DNA from: Deltaproteobacteria bacterium
GTDB lineage: Bacteria > Myxococcota_A > UBA9042
Direction of reading: 5' to 3'
Assembly: GCA_020632665.1 (NCBI GenBank)
Contig: JACKFC010000039.1
Coordinates: 1-36,912 of the forward strand
Length of the DNA: 36,912 bases
Shown: positions 15,571 to 22,580 of the stretch, one piece after another
Layout of the letters: each line of letters starts with the position of its first letter
Numbering within the stretch: position 1 is the stretch's first letter
Made by a program: the position numbers and the translations under genes
The notes under the pieces: generated by a model
Database searches by the model: none
The model's input: the letters and a program-made list of their open reading frames with translations, nothing else
What the model was told of the DNA's origin: nothing

Positions 15571-16478
15571 GCGAAGGCTGCGATCCCCGCGCCGCTGCGG
15601 CGGACCATCGCCTCGGCCCGGGCGATGGCGTCTCGGGCCCAATCGGGACCGTCCCCGCGCACCAGCGCAGCGAAGGCCCGCTCGGCGAGGGGGCCGCCGT
15701 CGACCAACGCCCGGCACCGGTCGATCCATTCCCGCTCGGGCGGCCGCAGTGGAGCGCCGTCGACCGAGGCGACCGGCCGACCGCCGGCGACCGCGTTGAG
15801 CAGGACCATCGCGGAACCCTGCAGATCTTCCGGCGCGATGGCGACGAAGCGCAGCCGTGGCTCGAGCGCCGCCAACAAGGCGATCGTGGTGCTGCGCAGC
15901 GGCGCAGAGGCCTGCCAAGGCGTGGCGATCGCCCCATCGCCGAAGAGCACGAGCAGCGACGAGGTCGTCGCCTCGGAGAGCATCCCGTCGACGTCACGCA
16001 GCAGCACGTCGTCGGCGCCGTGGCGCGGCAGCAGGCGCTCGCTCGCGGTCGCCGCGCGTTTGCAGCCGGCGAGCGGGTCGGCAGCATTGCGCAGGCGTGG
16101 TCCGACCCGCACCGCCGCGGGCGGACGGACGCGATCGGTGGCGACGCTGACATCGAGCGCGACGCCGGTGGCGCTCGGTGGCGCGCGCAGGTCGCTCGGT
16201 CCGTCGGCGTAGAGATCCATCCGCAGCCGGACGAAGGGGTGTGACCCATCTTGCTGCAGCGCCGCGTCGACCGCCGCCAGCAGGGCGCGCTCCTGCGCCG
16301 TCGTGAGCGCGGGCAGCGCGAGGCGCTCGGCGTCTGCCAGAAGCCTTCCGAGGTGCAAGGGCCACGCGGGGTGCAAGCGGCCGTGGCGACCGAGCAGCGT
16401 ATCGTAGACGGCCTCACCGCTGCGCACCGCGCGTGGCAACCGCGCCGCAGCCGCGATCGTCGATTCCTCAGCCACCAT
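15567..16478 (-). CDS. pabC: Aminotransferase class IV, 4-amino-4-deoxychorismate lyase-like
   Basis: 303 residues of the PLP fold-type IV family. The N-terminus has GEAVYDTLLGRHGRLHPAWP and HLGRLLADAERLALP, matching the substrate-side loop of PabC/IlvE proteins. GCKRAAT carries the probable PLP-binding lysine, and GMLSEATTSSLLVLFGDGAI with TPW matches the PLP-phosphate region. The canonical Asn after the Glu-containing motif is Ser here. PabC releases pyruvate from aminodeoxychorismate to give p-aminobenzoate. The neighbour makes this role likely: it overlaps pabB by 11 bp on the same strand, and AAGGAGG precedes its ATG by 3 nt. A D-amino-acid or branched-chain aminotransferase is a less likely alternative. 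Confidence 0.8.
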   Translation of the reverse strand: MVAEESTIAAAARLPRAVRSGEAVYDTLLGRHGRLHPAWPLHLGRLLADAERLALPALTTAQERALLAAVDAALQQDGSHPFVRLRMDLYADGPSDLRAPPSATGVALDVSVATDRVRPPAAVRVGPRLRNAADPLAGCKRAATASERLLPRHGADDVLLRDVDGMLSEATTSSLLVLFGDGAIATPWQASAPLRSTTIALLAALEPRLRFVAIAPEDLQGSAMVLLNAVAGGRPVASVDGAPLRPPEREWIDRCRALVDGGPLAERAFAALVRGDGPDWARDAIARAEAMVRRSGAGIAAFA

Positions 16479-17736
16479 CCGCCTCCTTCCTCGCCCCGAG
16501 CGCGTCGAGCCGACCGAGCCACGCCAACGAGCCACGCGCCTTCCACAGCAGCTCGTTCCATTCCTGTTCGGGGTCCGAATCCGCCACGATCCCCGCACCC
16601 ACGGGGATCTGCAGCCCGCCGCCGCGGCCGCCGTCGAGGACCATTCGGATCCCGACGGCCAGGCGCGCCGCCCGTCCGGGCCCGAGCGTCCCGAGCGCGC
16701 CGCAATAGGGCCCTCGGCGCCGCGCTTCGAGCGCCGTGTACCGTCGGGTGGCCGCGATTTTGGGCGCGCCGGTGACGCTGGCCGGGGCGAGCGTCGCCGC
16801 CAAGATCGCGGCGAGATCATGATCCGGATGCAGCCGGGCTCGGACCTCGCTCTCGAGGTGCCAGATGGTGCGGTAGCCGCGCAGCTCGAGCAGCGCGGGG
16901 ACCTCGACGCCGCCGATTGTCGCCACCTTGCCGAGGTCGTGCCGCGCCATGTCGACGATCATGCGGTTCTCCGCGCCCTCTTTCGCCGAGCTCGACAACG
17001 CTCTCCGTGCCGCGGCGTCCCGCGTCGGATCGGGGTCGCGCGGCCGCGTGCCCTTGATCGGGCGGCTGCTCGCGACTCCGCCTTCGACCGTGAGAAAGCT
17101 CTCCATCGAGCCGCTGCCCAGGCGCGCGTCGCCATCACGCAGCCAGGCCGCGAACGGCGCCGGATGCGCCTGCGTGATCGCGGCGAGGACCAGGGCGCCA
17201 TCGTCCGGCAAAGCGCCCGCATCGGCGAGCGCGACCGTGAGGTTGGCCTGATAGAGCCGGCCCGCGCCGATATCTTCGAGCAAGGCGGCGACGCCGCGAC
17301 GGAAGGCGGGCCCAGCCGCTTGCCACTTGACCGGCGCCGGTCGAGGCGGCGCTGGGTCGAGCTGCGGCAACCACACACGCTGCAGCGCGGCCGGATCGGC
17401 GACGTGCAGCACCGCATCAGCGCCGAACGGACCGGGTGCGGTCGAGCCGAGCGGCAGGCGTTCGAGTGCCGGGCCGAGCTCGTGGCCGAGCGCTCCACAA
17501 AGGACCGCGCCCGCCTCTGCCAGCTCCGACGCCTGCTGCAAGAATTCCAACGTCGCGTCGCGATCAGCCTCCGGGTCACGACCGCCGAGCCGCAGCCGCA
17601 GCGTCTGCCGGACGTCGGCTTCGGCGAGACCGAGCGCGCTCGACGGCGGCAAGGGCACGCCCCAGCCCGCACCACCCGCCAACCAGCACCACGACTCGGC
17701 CACGCCACACCTCACGAGCGGCGGAGCATGAAGCAT
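16468..17736 (-). CDS. pabB: Aminodeoxychorismate synthase component I
   Basis: A 422-residue chorismate-utilising enzyme. The C-terminal catalytic core is complete: LYQANLT, SRPIKGTRPRD, SSSAKEGAENRMIVDMARHD, LAPASVTGAPKIAA, GPYCGALG and GAGIVADSDPEQEWNE. The Lys in PIKGT is the residue that marks PabB-type aminodeoxychorismate synthases rather than anthranilate synthase. With a PabA glutaminase, not in this window, it converts chorismate and glutamine to aminodeoxychorismate for folate synthesis. The N-terminal half is divergent, as usual. ATG 17736 is the longest start; GTG 17703 has a better-placed GAGG and may be the real one. It overlaps the pabC-like gene and diverges from the next gene across about 80 bp. 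Confidence 0.92.
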   Translation of the reverse strand: MLHAPPLVRCGVAESWCWLAGGAGWGVPLPPSSALGLAEADVRQTLRLRLGGRDPEADRDATLEFLQQASELAEAGAVLCGALGHELGPALERLPLGSTAPGPFGADAVLHVADPAALQRVWLPQLDPAPPRPAPVKWQAAGPAFRRGVAALLEDIGAGRLYQANLTVALADAGALPDDGALVLAAITQAHPAPFAAWLRDGDARLGSGSMESFLTVEGGVASSRPIKGTRPRDPDPTRDAAARRALSSSAKEGAENRMIVDMARHDLGKVATIGGVEVPALLELRGYRTIWHLESEVRARLHPDHDLAAILAATLAPASVTGAPKIAATRRYTALEARRRGPYCGALGTLGPGRAARLAVGIRMVLDGGRGGGLQIPVGAGIVADSDPEQEWNELLWKARGSLAWLGRLDALGARKEADGG

Positions 17737-17818
17737 CCACGGCGGGCCGGCAAAGGCGCGATCTCGTTGCGCCGAATGCGACCGTGTGCGACCTTCGGCG
17801 GCACCAATCGGGGGGGGA

Positions 17819-18604
17819 ATGTTCGAGCACCGGCCGGCGATCGTGGACGAGGATCTGGCGCGCTACGTGCAGCAACTCGAGACGATTTTCGTCGACCTCC
17901 GCGGCCGTGGCGTGCAATGGACGCCGGATGATGTCGGACGCGCCGCGAAGTGGCGCGCCGCCGGCGTTTCGCTGGCCCTCGCTCGTCGCGTCGTCGCGGC
18001 CAGGGTCGACGCCTTGCGTCACGTTCACGGCGAGGGAGCGGCCGTCCCCTTCGAGCTGCGCCACTACGAACGCGCAGTGAAGGACGCGCTCGGCGGCCGC
18101 TCCTCCTTGGGCCGGCTCGACGTCGCCGCTGCCAGCCCTTGGCGCGCCTTCGAGACGCGCGGCCCGACCACTGCGCAGCCGCTGCCTTCGACCACCCAAC
18201 CGCTCGATGACGGCGTCCTCGCATGGCTCGCGCGCCTGGCCCGGGAGGGAGAGGCGCTGCGCTTCGACGACCCAGCGGTCACGGTCGCTACCAGCAAGGC
18301 GGTTCGGGCATGCGCCGCGTTGCTGGCCAAGGACCTCGGCGCCGACGAGATCGACCAAGCGGTCGCCGCCATCCGGACGCGGCTGCTGCGGCAGCTGCGG
18401 CAGGGCATCGGCCCGACCGAGGCAGCGACGCTCGACGAAGCGGTCGAGGCCGCACTCGAACCAGGACTCGGGCAGCGGGCGCGGAAAGAGCGCGGCGTCG
18501 CCCTGCAGATGTCCTATCTGAGTGAGCGCTTCGGAGCGCGTTGGCCCGGCCCCGACGGTTGGGCGGCGGCGCCCGCATTCCCGTGGCCCGCGGAGCCGGC
18601 ATGA
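17819..18604 (+). CDS. Conserved protein coupled to a helicase loader (possible replication-initiation partner)
   Basis: 261 residues, soluble, no signal peptide, of no family I can name firmly. The N-terminal half has a helical pattern (DDVGRAAKWRAAGVSLALAR, then VPFELRHYERAVKDALGG). This resembles delta-proteobacterial proteins with a W-x(3)-G-V/I-P/S-L block followed by a tyrosine block, which I recall beside DnaC-like ATPases. The C-terminal half is Leu/Ala/Glu-rich helix. Its stop overlaps the next gene's start by 4 bp (ATGA), so it is made together with the zinc-finger ATPase. I infer a DnaD-like or primosome-adaptor role from this linkage only. The ATG at 17819 follows a GGGGGGG run; a GTG at 17786 is the alternative. 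Confidence 0.72.
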   Translation: MFEHRPAIVDEDLARYVQQLETIFVDLRGRGVQWTPDDVGRAAKWRAAGVSLALARRVVAARVDALRHVHGEGAAVPFELRHYERAVKDALGGRSSLGRLDVAAASPWRAFETRGPTTAQPLPSTTQPLDDGVLAWLARLAREGEALRFDDPAVTVATSKAVRACAALLAKDLGADEIDQAVAAIRTRLLRQLRQGIGPTEAATLDEAVEAALEPGLGQRARKERGVALQMSYLSERFGARWPGPDGWAAAPAFPWPAEPA

Positions 18605-19449
18605 GCAAGCGCTGCCCACGCTGCGGCGACACGGGCTACCGCACCGTCGCCGAGGGCCGCTTCGCCGAAGGGCGGGTCTGCCGTCACCTGCAAGCGTGCC
18701 CGCGCTGTCATGGCGAGGGCACGCTGCTGCAGCGCGACGCCCGCGGCTACGAGGTCATCACACCCTGCAGCTGCGAGCTGCTCAGCGTGGCCCGGCGCGT
18801 CGGCTTCTATGATCGCGCCCGCATCCCGGCCCGCTTCGCCAACAGCCGGATCGACGCCTACGAGGCGCGCGACCCGCACGGCACGCAGCACCGTGCCCGC
18901 CAGCTGATGACCCAACTCGCCGGCAACTTCCGACGCGGCGATCGCGGGCTCGGCCTCGGTGGCGCCCCCGGGGTCGGCAAGACGCACCTGCTCACGGCAC
19001 TCTGCGGCTATTTCGCGCTCGAGCGCGGCTTCGAAGTCCGCTACGCCGACTTCGCCGACCTGATCGGGGAGCTCCGGGCGCGATTCGAGCAAGGCGGCGG
19101 CGCCGAAGCGTTGGTCGGCACGGTGGTCGACGCGCCCGTCCTCTTCATCGACGAGCTGGGCAAGGGTCGAGCGACGGAGTGGGAGCAGTCGATCGTGGAC
19201 GCGATCATCAGCCGTCGCTACGGCCGCGGGCTCTCGCTCTTCTTCGCCACGAATTTCGCCTTTGCCGATGACGACCCCAACCGCGAACCGCTCGCCGGGC
19301 GCATCGGCGAACGGGCCATGTCACGGCTGCGGGAGATGTGTCGGCTCGAGTGGATCTCCGGCCCGGACGGCCGCGCGATGGCTGCTGCCCACCACGTCGA
19401 GCCCGTGCAGGCGAAGAAGGGCCCGCGCGGGATGTCCCGGATTTCGTAG
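18601..19449 (+). CDS. DnaC/IstB-type AAA+ ATPase with N-terminal cysteine zinc finger
   Basis: 282 residues. The N-terminus has CPRCGDTGY (Cys5, Cys8), CRHLQACPRCHGEGT (Cys27, Cys33, Cys36) and PCSCELL (Cys56, Cys58), a DnaJ-like zinc-binding arrangement. The AAA+ core has Walker A GGAPGVGKTH at about 120-129, Walker B VLFIDELGKG near 180, sensor-1 FFATNF and an arginine-containing GRIGERAMSRL helix. This combination fits helicase loaders of the DnaC/DnaI group, which place the replicative helicase on DNA; zinc fingers occur in DnaI-type loaders. An IstB transposition protein is unlikely: no transposase or inverted repeats are nearby. It overlaps the upstream gene by 4 bp, and the next gene starts 10 bp downstream. 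Confidence 0.85.
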   Translation: MSKRCPRCGDTGYRTVAEGRFAEGRVCRHLQACPRCHGEGTLLQRDARGYEVITPCSCELLSVARRVGFYDRARIPARFANSRIDAYEARDPHGTQHRARQLMTQLAGNFRRGDRGLGLGGAPGVGKTHLLTALCGYFALERGFEVRYADFADLIGELRARFEQGGGAEALVGTVVDAPVLFIDELGKGRATEWEQSIVDAIISRRYGRGLSLFFATNFAFADDDPNREPLAGRIGERAMSRLREMCRLEWISGPDGRAMAAAHHVEPVQAKKGPRGMSRIS

Positions 19450-19459
19450 GGCTGCCGCT

Positions 19460-20716
19460 GTGCGATGCCCCCGATGCGACCACGAACAGCCAGAGGCAGC
19501 GGAGTGCCGGGCCTGCGGCGTGATTTTCGCGAAGATTCGCCGGGCCAGCGCTGCCCCGCCGTCCTCGCCTGCCCCGCCGTCCTCGCCTGCCCCGTCGCCC
19601 AGCGGCGGCACGACGCCCCGTGCAGCTGCGACGCCACGTGCCGCCCCGCCGGCGGCGACGACGACCGGGACCGCGGTCCGACCTCTGAAGCCAGCGACGC
19701 GTCAGGTCCTGCTGCGCGAGCTCGCAGAGATGCTGGATCGCGGCGTCGCCCTGCCGGCGGCCCTCGCCGCGTTGCAGCCGGCACTGCGGCGCGGCGAGCC
19801 GGCGCAGGCGCTCACGGGGCTCATTGCGGCGGTCGACCGGGGCGCGACCCTCTCGCGCGGCCTCGCCGACGTCGGCGCCGATCCGCTCGAAGTCGCGATG
19901 GTCGAGGCCGCCGAGACGACCGGTCACCTCGGCCCGGCGCTGCGCAGCCTCGCCGAGGGGCTGCGCCGGGAGCAGGAGATCCTCGGCAAGTTGCGCAGCG
20001 CGCTGATGCAGCCGGTGCTGCTCGCCGCGTCGGCCGCCGTCTTGCTGCCCGCCCCGACTGCGGTGCAGAACGGTATCCCGAGCTACCTCGCGACCGCTGG
20101 TTTGGGCTTGTTCCTGGTCGCGGTCGTCGCGGTCGCACTCCTGGTCGGCGTGCCCACCATCCTGCGCCACCCACGCGCGCGCGGCCCGGTCCTGCGCATC
20201 TTCGGCGCGATTCCGGGCTTTGCGCAGCTCGTGCGGCTGCGGCGGATGTCGCTGCTCTTCGGCACACTCGGACCGGCGCTCGAGGCCGGCCTGCCGCTGG
20301 ATCGCGCCCTCGCCCTCGCCGGCGACGCGACCTTGGAGGCCGAGACCATCGCGGCATGCGACCGGATCCGAGCAGAGGTGCGAACGCGAGGTGGACTGGC
20401 TGGCGCCGCCGCGACACTGCCCGGGATCGACCAGGAGAGCCTCGCCCGCTTGGCCGGTGGAGAGGCCAGCGGCGCCCTGGCAGAGGTCGCGCAAGAACGT
20501 GCCGCCACCTTCGCCACGCGCCACCACGCCGCGATGCAGCGGACGGCGACGGTCGTGCGGATGGTCGGTGCCGGCATCGTCACGCTCGCCGTCGCGGCGG
20601 CGATCACGATGCAGCTGGGCAAGGTCGTCAGCGATCCGATGTCGATGCTGCCCGAATCCGAACGCCATGAACTCGAACGTGAACTGGAACGAGCGCTGCC
20701 GAGCCGTCGACGCTGA
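19460..20716 (+). CDS. GspF/PilC-like type II secretion inner-membrane protein with zinc-ribbon N-terminus
   Basis: 418 residues from a GTG. It opens with a zinc ribbon (CPRCDHEQPEAAECRACGVI, paired CxxC motifs) that recurs in delta-proteobacterial proteins. A low-complexity Ser/Pro/Ala linker follows. The remainder matches the T2SSF family: a cytoplasmic four-helix domain (LLRELAEMLDRGVALPAALA, VEAAETTGHLGPALRSLAEG), two membrane segments (near VLLAASAAVLLPAPTAV and LGLFLVAVVAVALLVGVPT), a second related helical domain (LFGTLGPALEAGLPLDRALA) and a terminal membrane helix. GspF/PilC proteins form the inner-membrane platform of type II secretion or type IV pili. No other pilus gene is present, so the machine it serves is unknown. 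The start codon lies 10 bp after the DnaC-like stop. Confidence 0.85.
   Translation: MRCPRCDHEQPEAAECRACGVIFAKIRRASAAPPSSPAPPSSPAPSPSGGTTPRAAATPRAAPPAATTTGTAVRPLKPATRQVLLRELAEMLDRGVALPAALAALQPALRRGEPAQALTGLIAAVDRGATLSRGLADVGADPLEVAMVEAAETTGHLGPALRSLAEGLRREQEILGKLRSALMQPVLLAASAAVLLPAPTAVQNGIPSYLATAGLGLFLVAVVAVALLVGVPTILRHPRARGPVLRIFGAIPGFAQLVRLRRMSLLFGTLGPALEAGLPLDRALALAGDATLEAETIAACDRIRAEVRTRGGLAGAAATLPGIDQESLARLAGGEASGALAEVAQERAATFATRHHAAMQRTATVVRMVGAGIVTLAVAAAITMQLGKVVSDPMSMLPESERHELERELERALPSRRR
19551..19594 (+). repeat. 18-bp tandem repeat in the linker of the GspF-like protein
   Basis: Two exact copies of an 18-bp unit beginning CTGCCCCGCCG (19551-19568, 19569-19586) and the first 8 bp of a third. 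They encode a repeating PPSSPA peptide in the disordered linker. A slippage-prone length polymorphism is likely. Confidence 0.7.
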
Positions 20717-20733
20717 TCTCGGGCCGCCTCGAG

Positions 20734-20753
20734 CCGCCAGGGGGCGGATTTCT
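20734..20753 (+). terminator. Weak candidate intrinsic terminator
   Basis: A short CCGCC/GGCGG hairpin (20734-20738 with 20743-20747, 4-nt loop) is followed by ATTTCTT, 18 bp after the GspF-like stop. The stem is only 5 bp, so termination is uncertain. Confidence 0.3.
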
Positions 20754-20788
20754 TGCCGGTCTTCGGTGGCCGATGGTAGGCAACGCGC

Positions 20789-21520
20789 ATGAAGTTGCGC
20801 TGGCAATTGCTGATCTCGCTGCTCCTCTCGGTCTCCGCCGGTGCTGCCTACGGCCACTTCGTGCTGCGACCGCGGCATCAGGCGCCAGCAGCACCCGCGC
20901 CGACACCGCATGCGGCGACGCCGGCGTCGCCGGTCGCCATCGAGGCCGAATCGGAAGTCCACCCCGAGGACGACGGCGGACCGGCGCGCACCGCGGGCGA
21001 GGCGGGGGCGAACGGCGTCGCCAAGCGGGTCGAAGGGCTGGCCAAGGCCGAAAAGCAGACGGCGCCGGCCCCGGACGCCGGCTCGAACGCAGAGGCGGAC
21101 ACGATGGTTCCGGAAGAGGCCGTGCCGCTGGCCGACGCCGATCCGGCGCTGATCCGCCGCGGCCCCGGGCATTACGCCCGCCTCGATCCGTCGCCTGCCG
21201 GCCTGTCCAGCCTGATCGTCCGCGAGGGCGCGATGGAGCGAGATGGCGACGGCCGCTTTTCTCCCTACGCGCGCAACCCCGTGGTGGCTCGATTGCGGGC
21301 CAACGACGGGCCGATCCGGGTCGAGCTGCTGCACCTCGGCTTCGACCGCGACGGTCACGCCACGGTCGCGCACGTCCGCACTGTCGGGCCGGAGCCGAAA
21401 GAGGGCGTGATCTCGCTGAAGTTCCGCCGCGGCATGGTCGCGGTGCTGCCCGACGAAGCGCTGGAGCCGCGGCCCAACGAGGCCGTCGACGAGTCCGCGC
21501 TCGAGCCTCCTACTCGATAA
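20789..21520 (+). CDS. Membrane-anchored or exported protein of unknown function
   Basis: 243 residues. A positively charged start and one hydrophobic helix (RWQLLISLLLSVSAGAAYG) act as signal anchor or signal peptide. Residues 30-120 are a low-complexity Ala/Pro/Glu/Asp linker. The C-terminal 110 residues form a compact domain (GHYARLDPSPAGLSSLIVRE ... VRTVGPEPKEGVISLKFRRG), rich in beta-strand patterns. I do not recognise the family. It follows the GspF-like gene by 72 bp on the same strand and could belong to the same secretion or pilus function. GGTAGG precedes the ATG. It is followed by the only long gene-free region of the window. Confidence 0.7.
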   Translation: MKLRWQLLISLLLSVSAGAAYGHFVLRPRHQAPAAPAPTPHAATPASPVAIEAESEVHPEDDGGPARTAGEAGANGVAKRVEGLAKAEKQTAPAPDAGSNAEADTMVPEEAVPLADADPALIRRGPGHYARLDPSPAGLSSLIVREGAMERDGDGRFSPYARNPVVARLRANDGPIRVELLHLGFDRDGHATVAHVRTVGPEPKEGVISLKFRRGMVAVLPDEALEPRPNEAVDESALEPPTR

Positions 21521-21623
21521 ACGTCCAGTCGGAGCGAAATTCGATCGCGGGGGGCTGCAGCTCCACCGGCGGTCGTCCGACCATTTTGGCGTGATCTCCA
21601 GACAGACGTCCGGATGTGCCATC

Positions 21624-21639
21624 CTTGTCGATCGACAAG
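21624..21639. repeat. Perfect 16-bp palindrome CTTGTCGATCGACAAG
   Basis: The 16 bases equal their own reverse complement and are centred on GATC. A palindrome of this size is typical of an operator for a dimeric regulator. It lies 104 bp after a stop codon and 15 bp before a longer inverted repeat. Confidence 0.75.
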
Positions 21640-21653
21640 CTCTTCATCACCTC

Positions 21654-21700
21654 TTGGCGATCGCCTAGTCGTAGTCCAGGACCAACTAGGCGATCGCCAA
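21654..21700. repeat. Perfect 16-bp inverted repeat, arms each containing GGCGATCGCC
   Basis: TTGGCGATCGCCTAGT at 21654-21669 and its exact reverse complement at 21685-21700 are separated by 15 bp, and the spacer itself holds GTCCAGGAC. Each arm contains the 10-bp palindrome GGCGATCGCC; the two centres are 33 bp apart, about three helical turns. This could be a stem-loop, a double operator or a recombination/attachment relic. No T-run follows, so it is not a standard terminator. Confidence 0.8.
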
Positions 21701-21966
21701 CTTTCGATCGATCGACCTCCGAGATCCCATTTACGATGTCTTCTCCACCTATTACCTGCCAGCAGCACGATCGCGCTGTCCGCCACGGCCGACGCGATGA
21801 TCATCCAGTCGTCTCGCCGACAGTGCCGGCTTGGCCGCCGACGCCGCCCGATTCACGGGACCGTTTTTCACGTATTTCAGCTGTCTTTTCTGCCTCCATC
21901 CACAGGCCGCCGGGGTCCGTCGGGAAAAATTCTGAACGGTCGAGGAAGTTTTTTTTTACTGGACGG

Positions 21967-21995
21967 TTGTCAAGGATCGGACCCGCGGCCATGCT
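21967..21995 (+). promoter_or_regulatory. Candidate promoter upstream of the sigma-region-4-like gene
   Basis: TTGTCA (21967-21972), 17-bp spacer, CATGCT (21990-21995). It would give a leader of about 100 nt before the GTG at 22101. The boxes match the recurrent TTGAC/NA(T/C)(G/C)CT pattern seen elsewhere in this window. Confidence 0.4.
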
Positions 21996-22100
21996 CCGAC
22001 TTGCCAGCCACCCAGCGGATCGCCGCGGGCTCGGGCGCTAGCGACCGCTTGCGTTCCAACCCCTTGCGCTCCGCATTGCCCAGCCGCGACGGAGTCGAAC

Positions 22101-22580
22101 GTGTCGAGCCACGCCATGAGGAAGCCCCCCCGCCCCGATGCTCAACAACCCCGCGGAGCCCGCCCCCGCACGATCCCTGCCCGCCGCCTGACGCGGAAAG
22201 AGATCGAGGAAGGCGTGGCGCTCGCCGACGAGATGGACTACCGCCGTCCGCGGACCCGCTCGGAGTGCGCCACCGGCGTGCGCCCGTGTCCGTTCGTCAG
22301 CTGCCGCTACCACCTCTACCTCGACGTCAACCCGGCGACCGGGTCGATCAAGATCAACTTCCCGGACCTCGAGGTCTGGGAGATGCCGCATACCTGCGCG
22401 CTCGACATCGCCGAGCGCGGCGGCATCACGCTGGAAGAAGTCGGTTCGATCATGAACCTGACCCGCGAGCGCATCCGTCAGGTCGAGGTCGCCGGCCTGG
22501 ACAAGCTCCAGCAGGAAGATTTCGCGGTCGAAGCCCGCGCGATCGACGCCGGGGAGCCGGTGCGCCAAGAGGAGCGCTAG
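22101..22580 (+). CDS. Sigma-70 region-4-like helix-turn-helix protein with four cysteines
   Basis: 159 residues. The C-terminal half has a sigma-region-4-type helix-turn-helix (ITLEEVGSIMNLTRERIRQV, about 109-128) but no sigma region 2. The N-terminal part has a helix (RRLTRKEIEEGVALADEM) and then RPCPFVSCRYHLYLDVN. Cys56, Cys63, Cys68 and Cys99 could bind zinc or an Fe-S cluster; this is inference. Similar stand-alone proteins are common in Myxococcota, but I know no established function. It probably binds promoter DNA or RNA polymerase as a regulator. The GTG at 22101 has GGAG 6 nt upstream. The next gene begins directly after its stop, with the ribosome-binding site inside this gene's end. 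Confidence 0.82.
   Translation: MSSHAMRKPPRPDAQQPRGARPRTIPARRLTRKEIEEGVALADEMDYRRPRTRSECATGVRPCPFVSCRYHLYLDVNPATGSIKINFPDLEVWEMPHTCALDIAERGGITLEEVGSIMNLTRERIRQVEVAGLDKLQQEDFAVEARAIDAGEPVRQEER

Larger units (their letters stand above)
21521..22100 (+). other. 580-bp gene-free region with palindromes and A+T-rich tracts
   Basis: No convincing gene is present: short frames on both strands have odd composition and no ribosome-binding site. The first 200 bp hold a cluster of GATC-centred palindromes (separate entries). The middle (about 21860-21960) is relatively A+T-rich, with runs such as CCGTTTTTCACG, GGGAAAAATTC and a nine-T run near 21950. The last 130 bp hold a candidate promoter. It separates two plus-strand operons, so terminator and promoter functions are both expected here. 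Confidence 0.7.

Noticed and set aside
18601..19449. IstB ATPase of an IS21-type insertion sequence.
   Set aside because: No IstA transposase, terminal inverted repeats or target duplication; the zinc finger and the co-translated partner fit a helicase loader better.
21896..21904. CCATCCACA, a near match to a DnaA box, in the region with palindromes and A+T-rich tracts, suggesting an origin.
   Set aside because: It is a single imperfect box (7 of 9), with no dnaA, dnaN, gyrB, gidA or parAB gene in the window and no cluster of boxes.
21355..22041. Small frames in the gene-free region (minus 21804-21355; plus 21616-22041).
   Set aside because: They span the palindromes and A+T-rich tracts, have no ribosome-binding site or recognisable domain, and the minus one runs into the 3' end of a real plus-strand gene.
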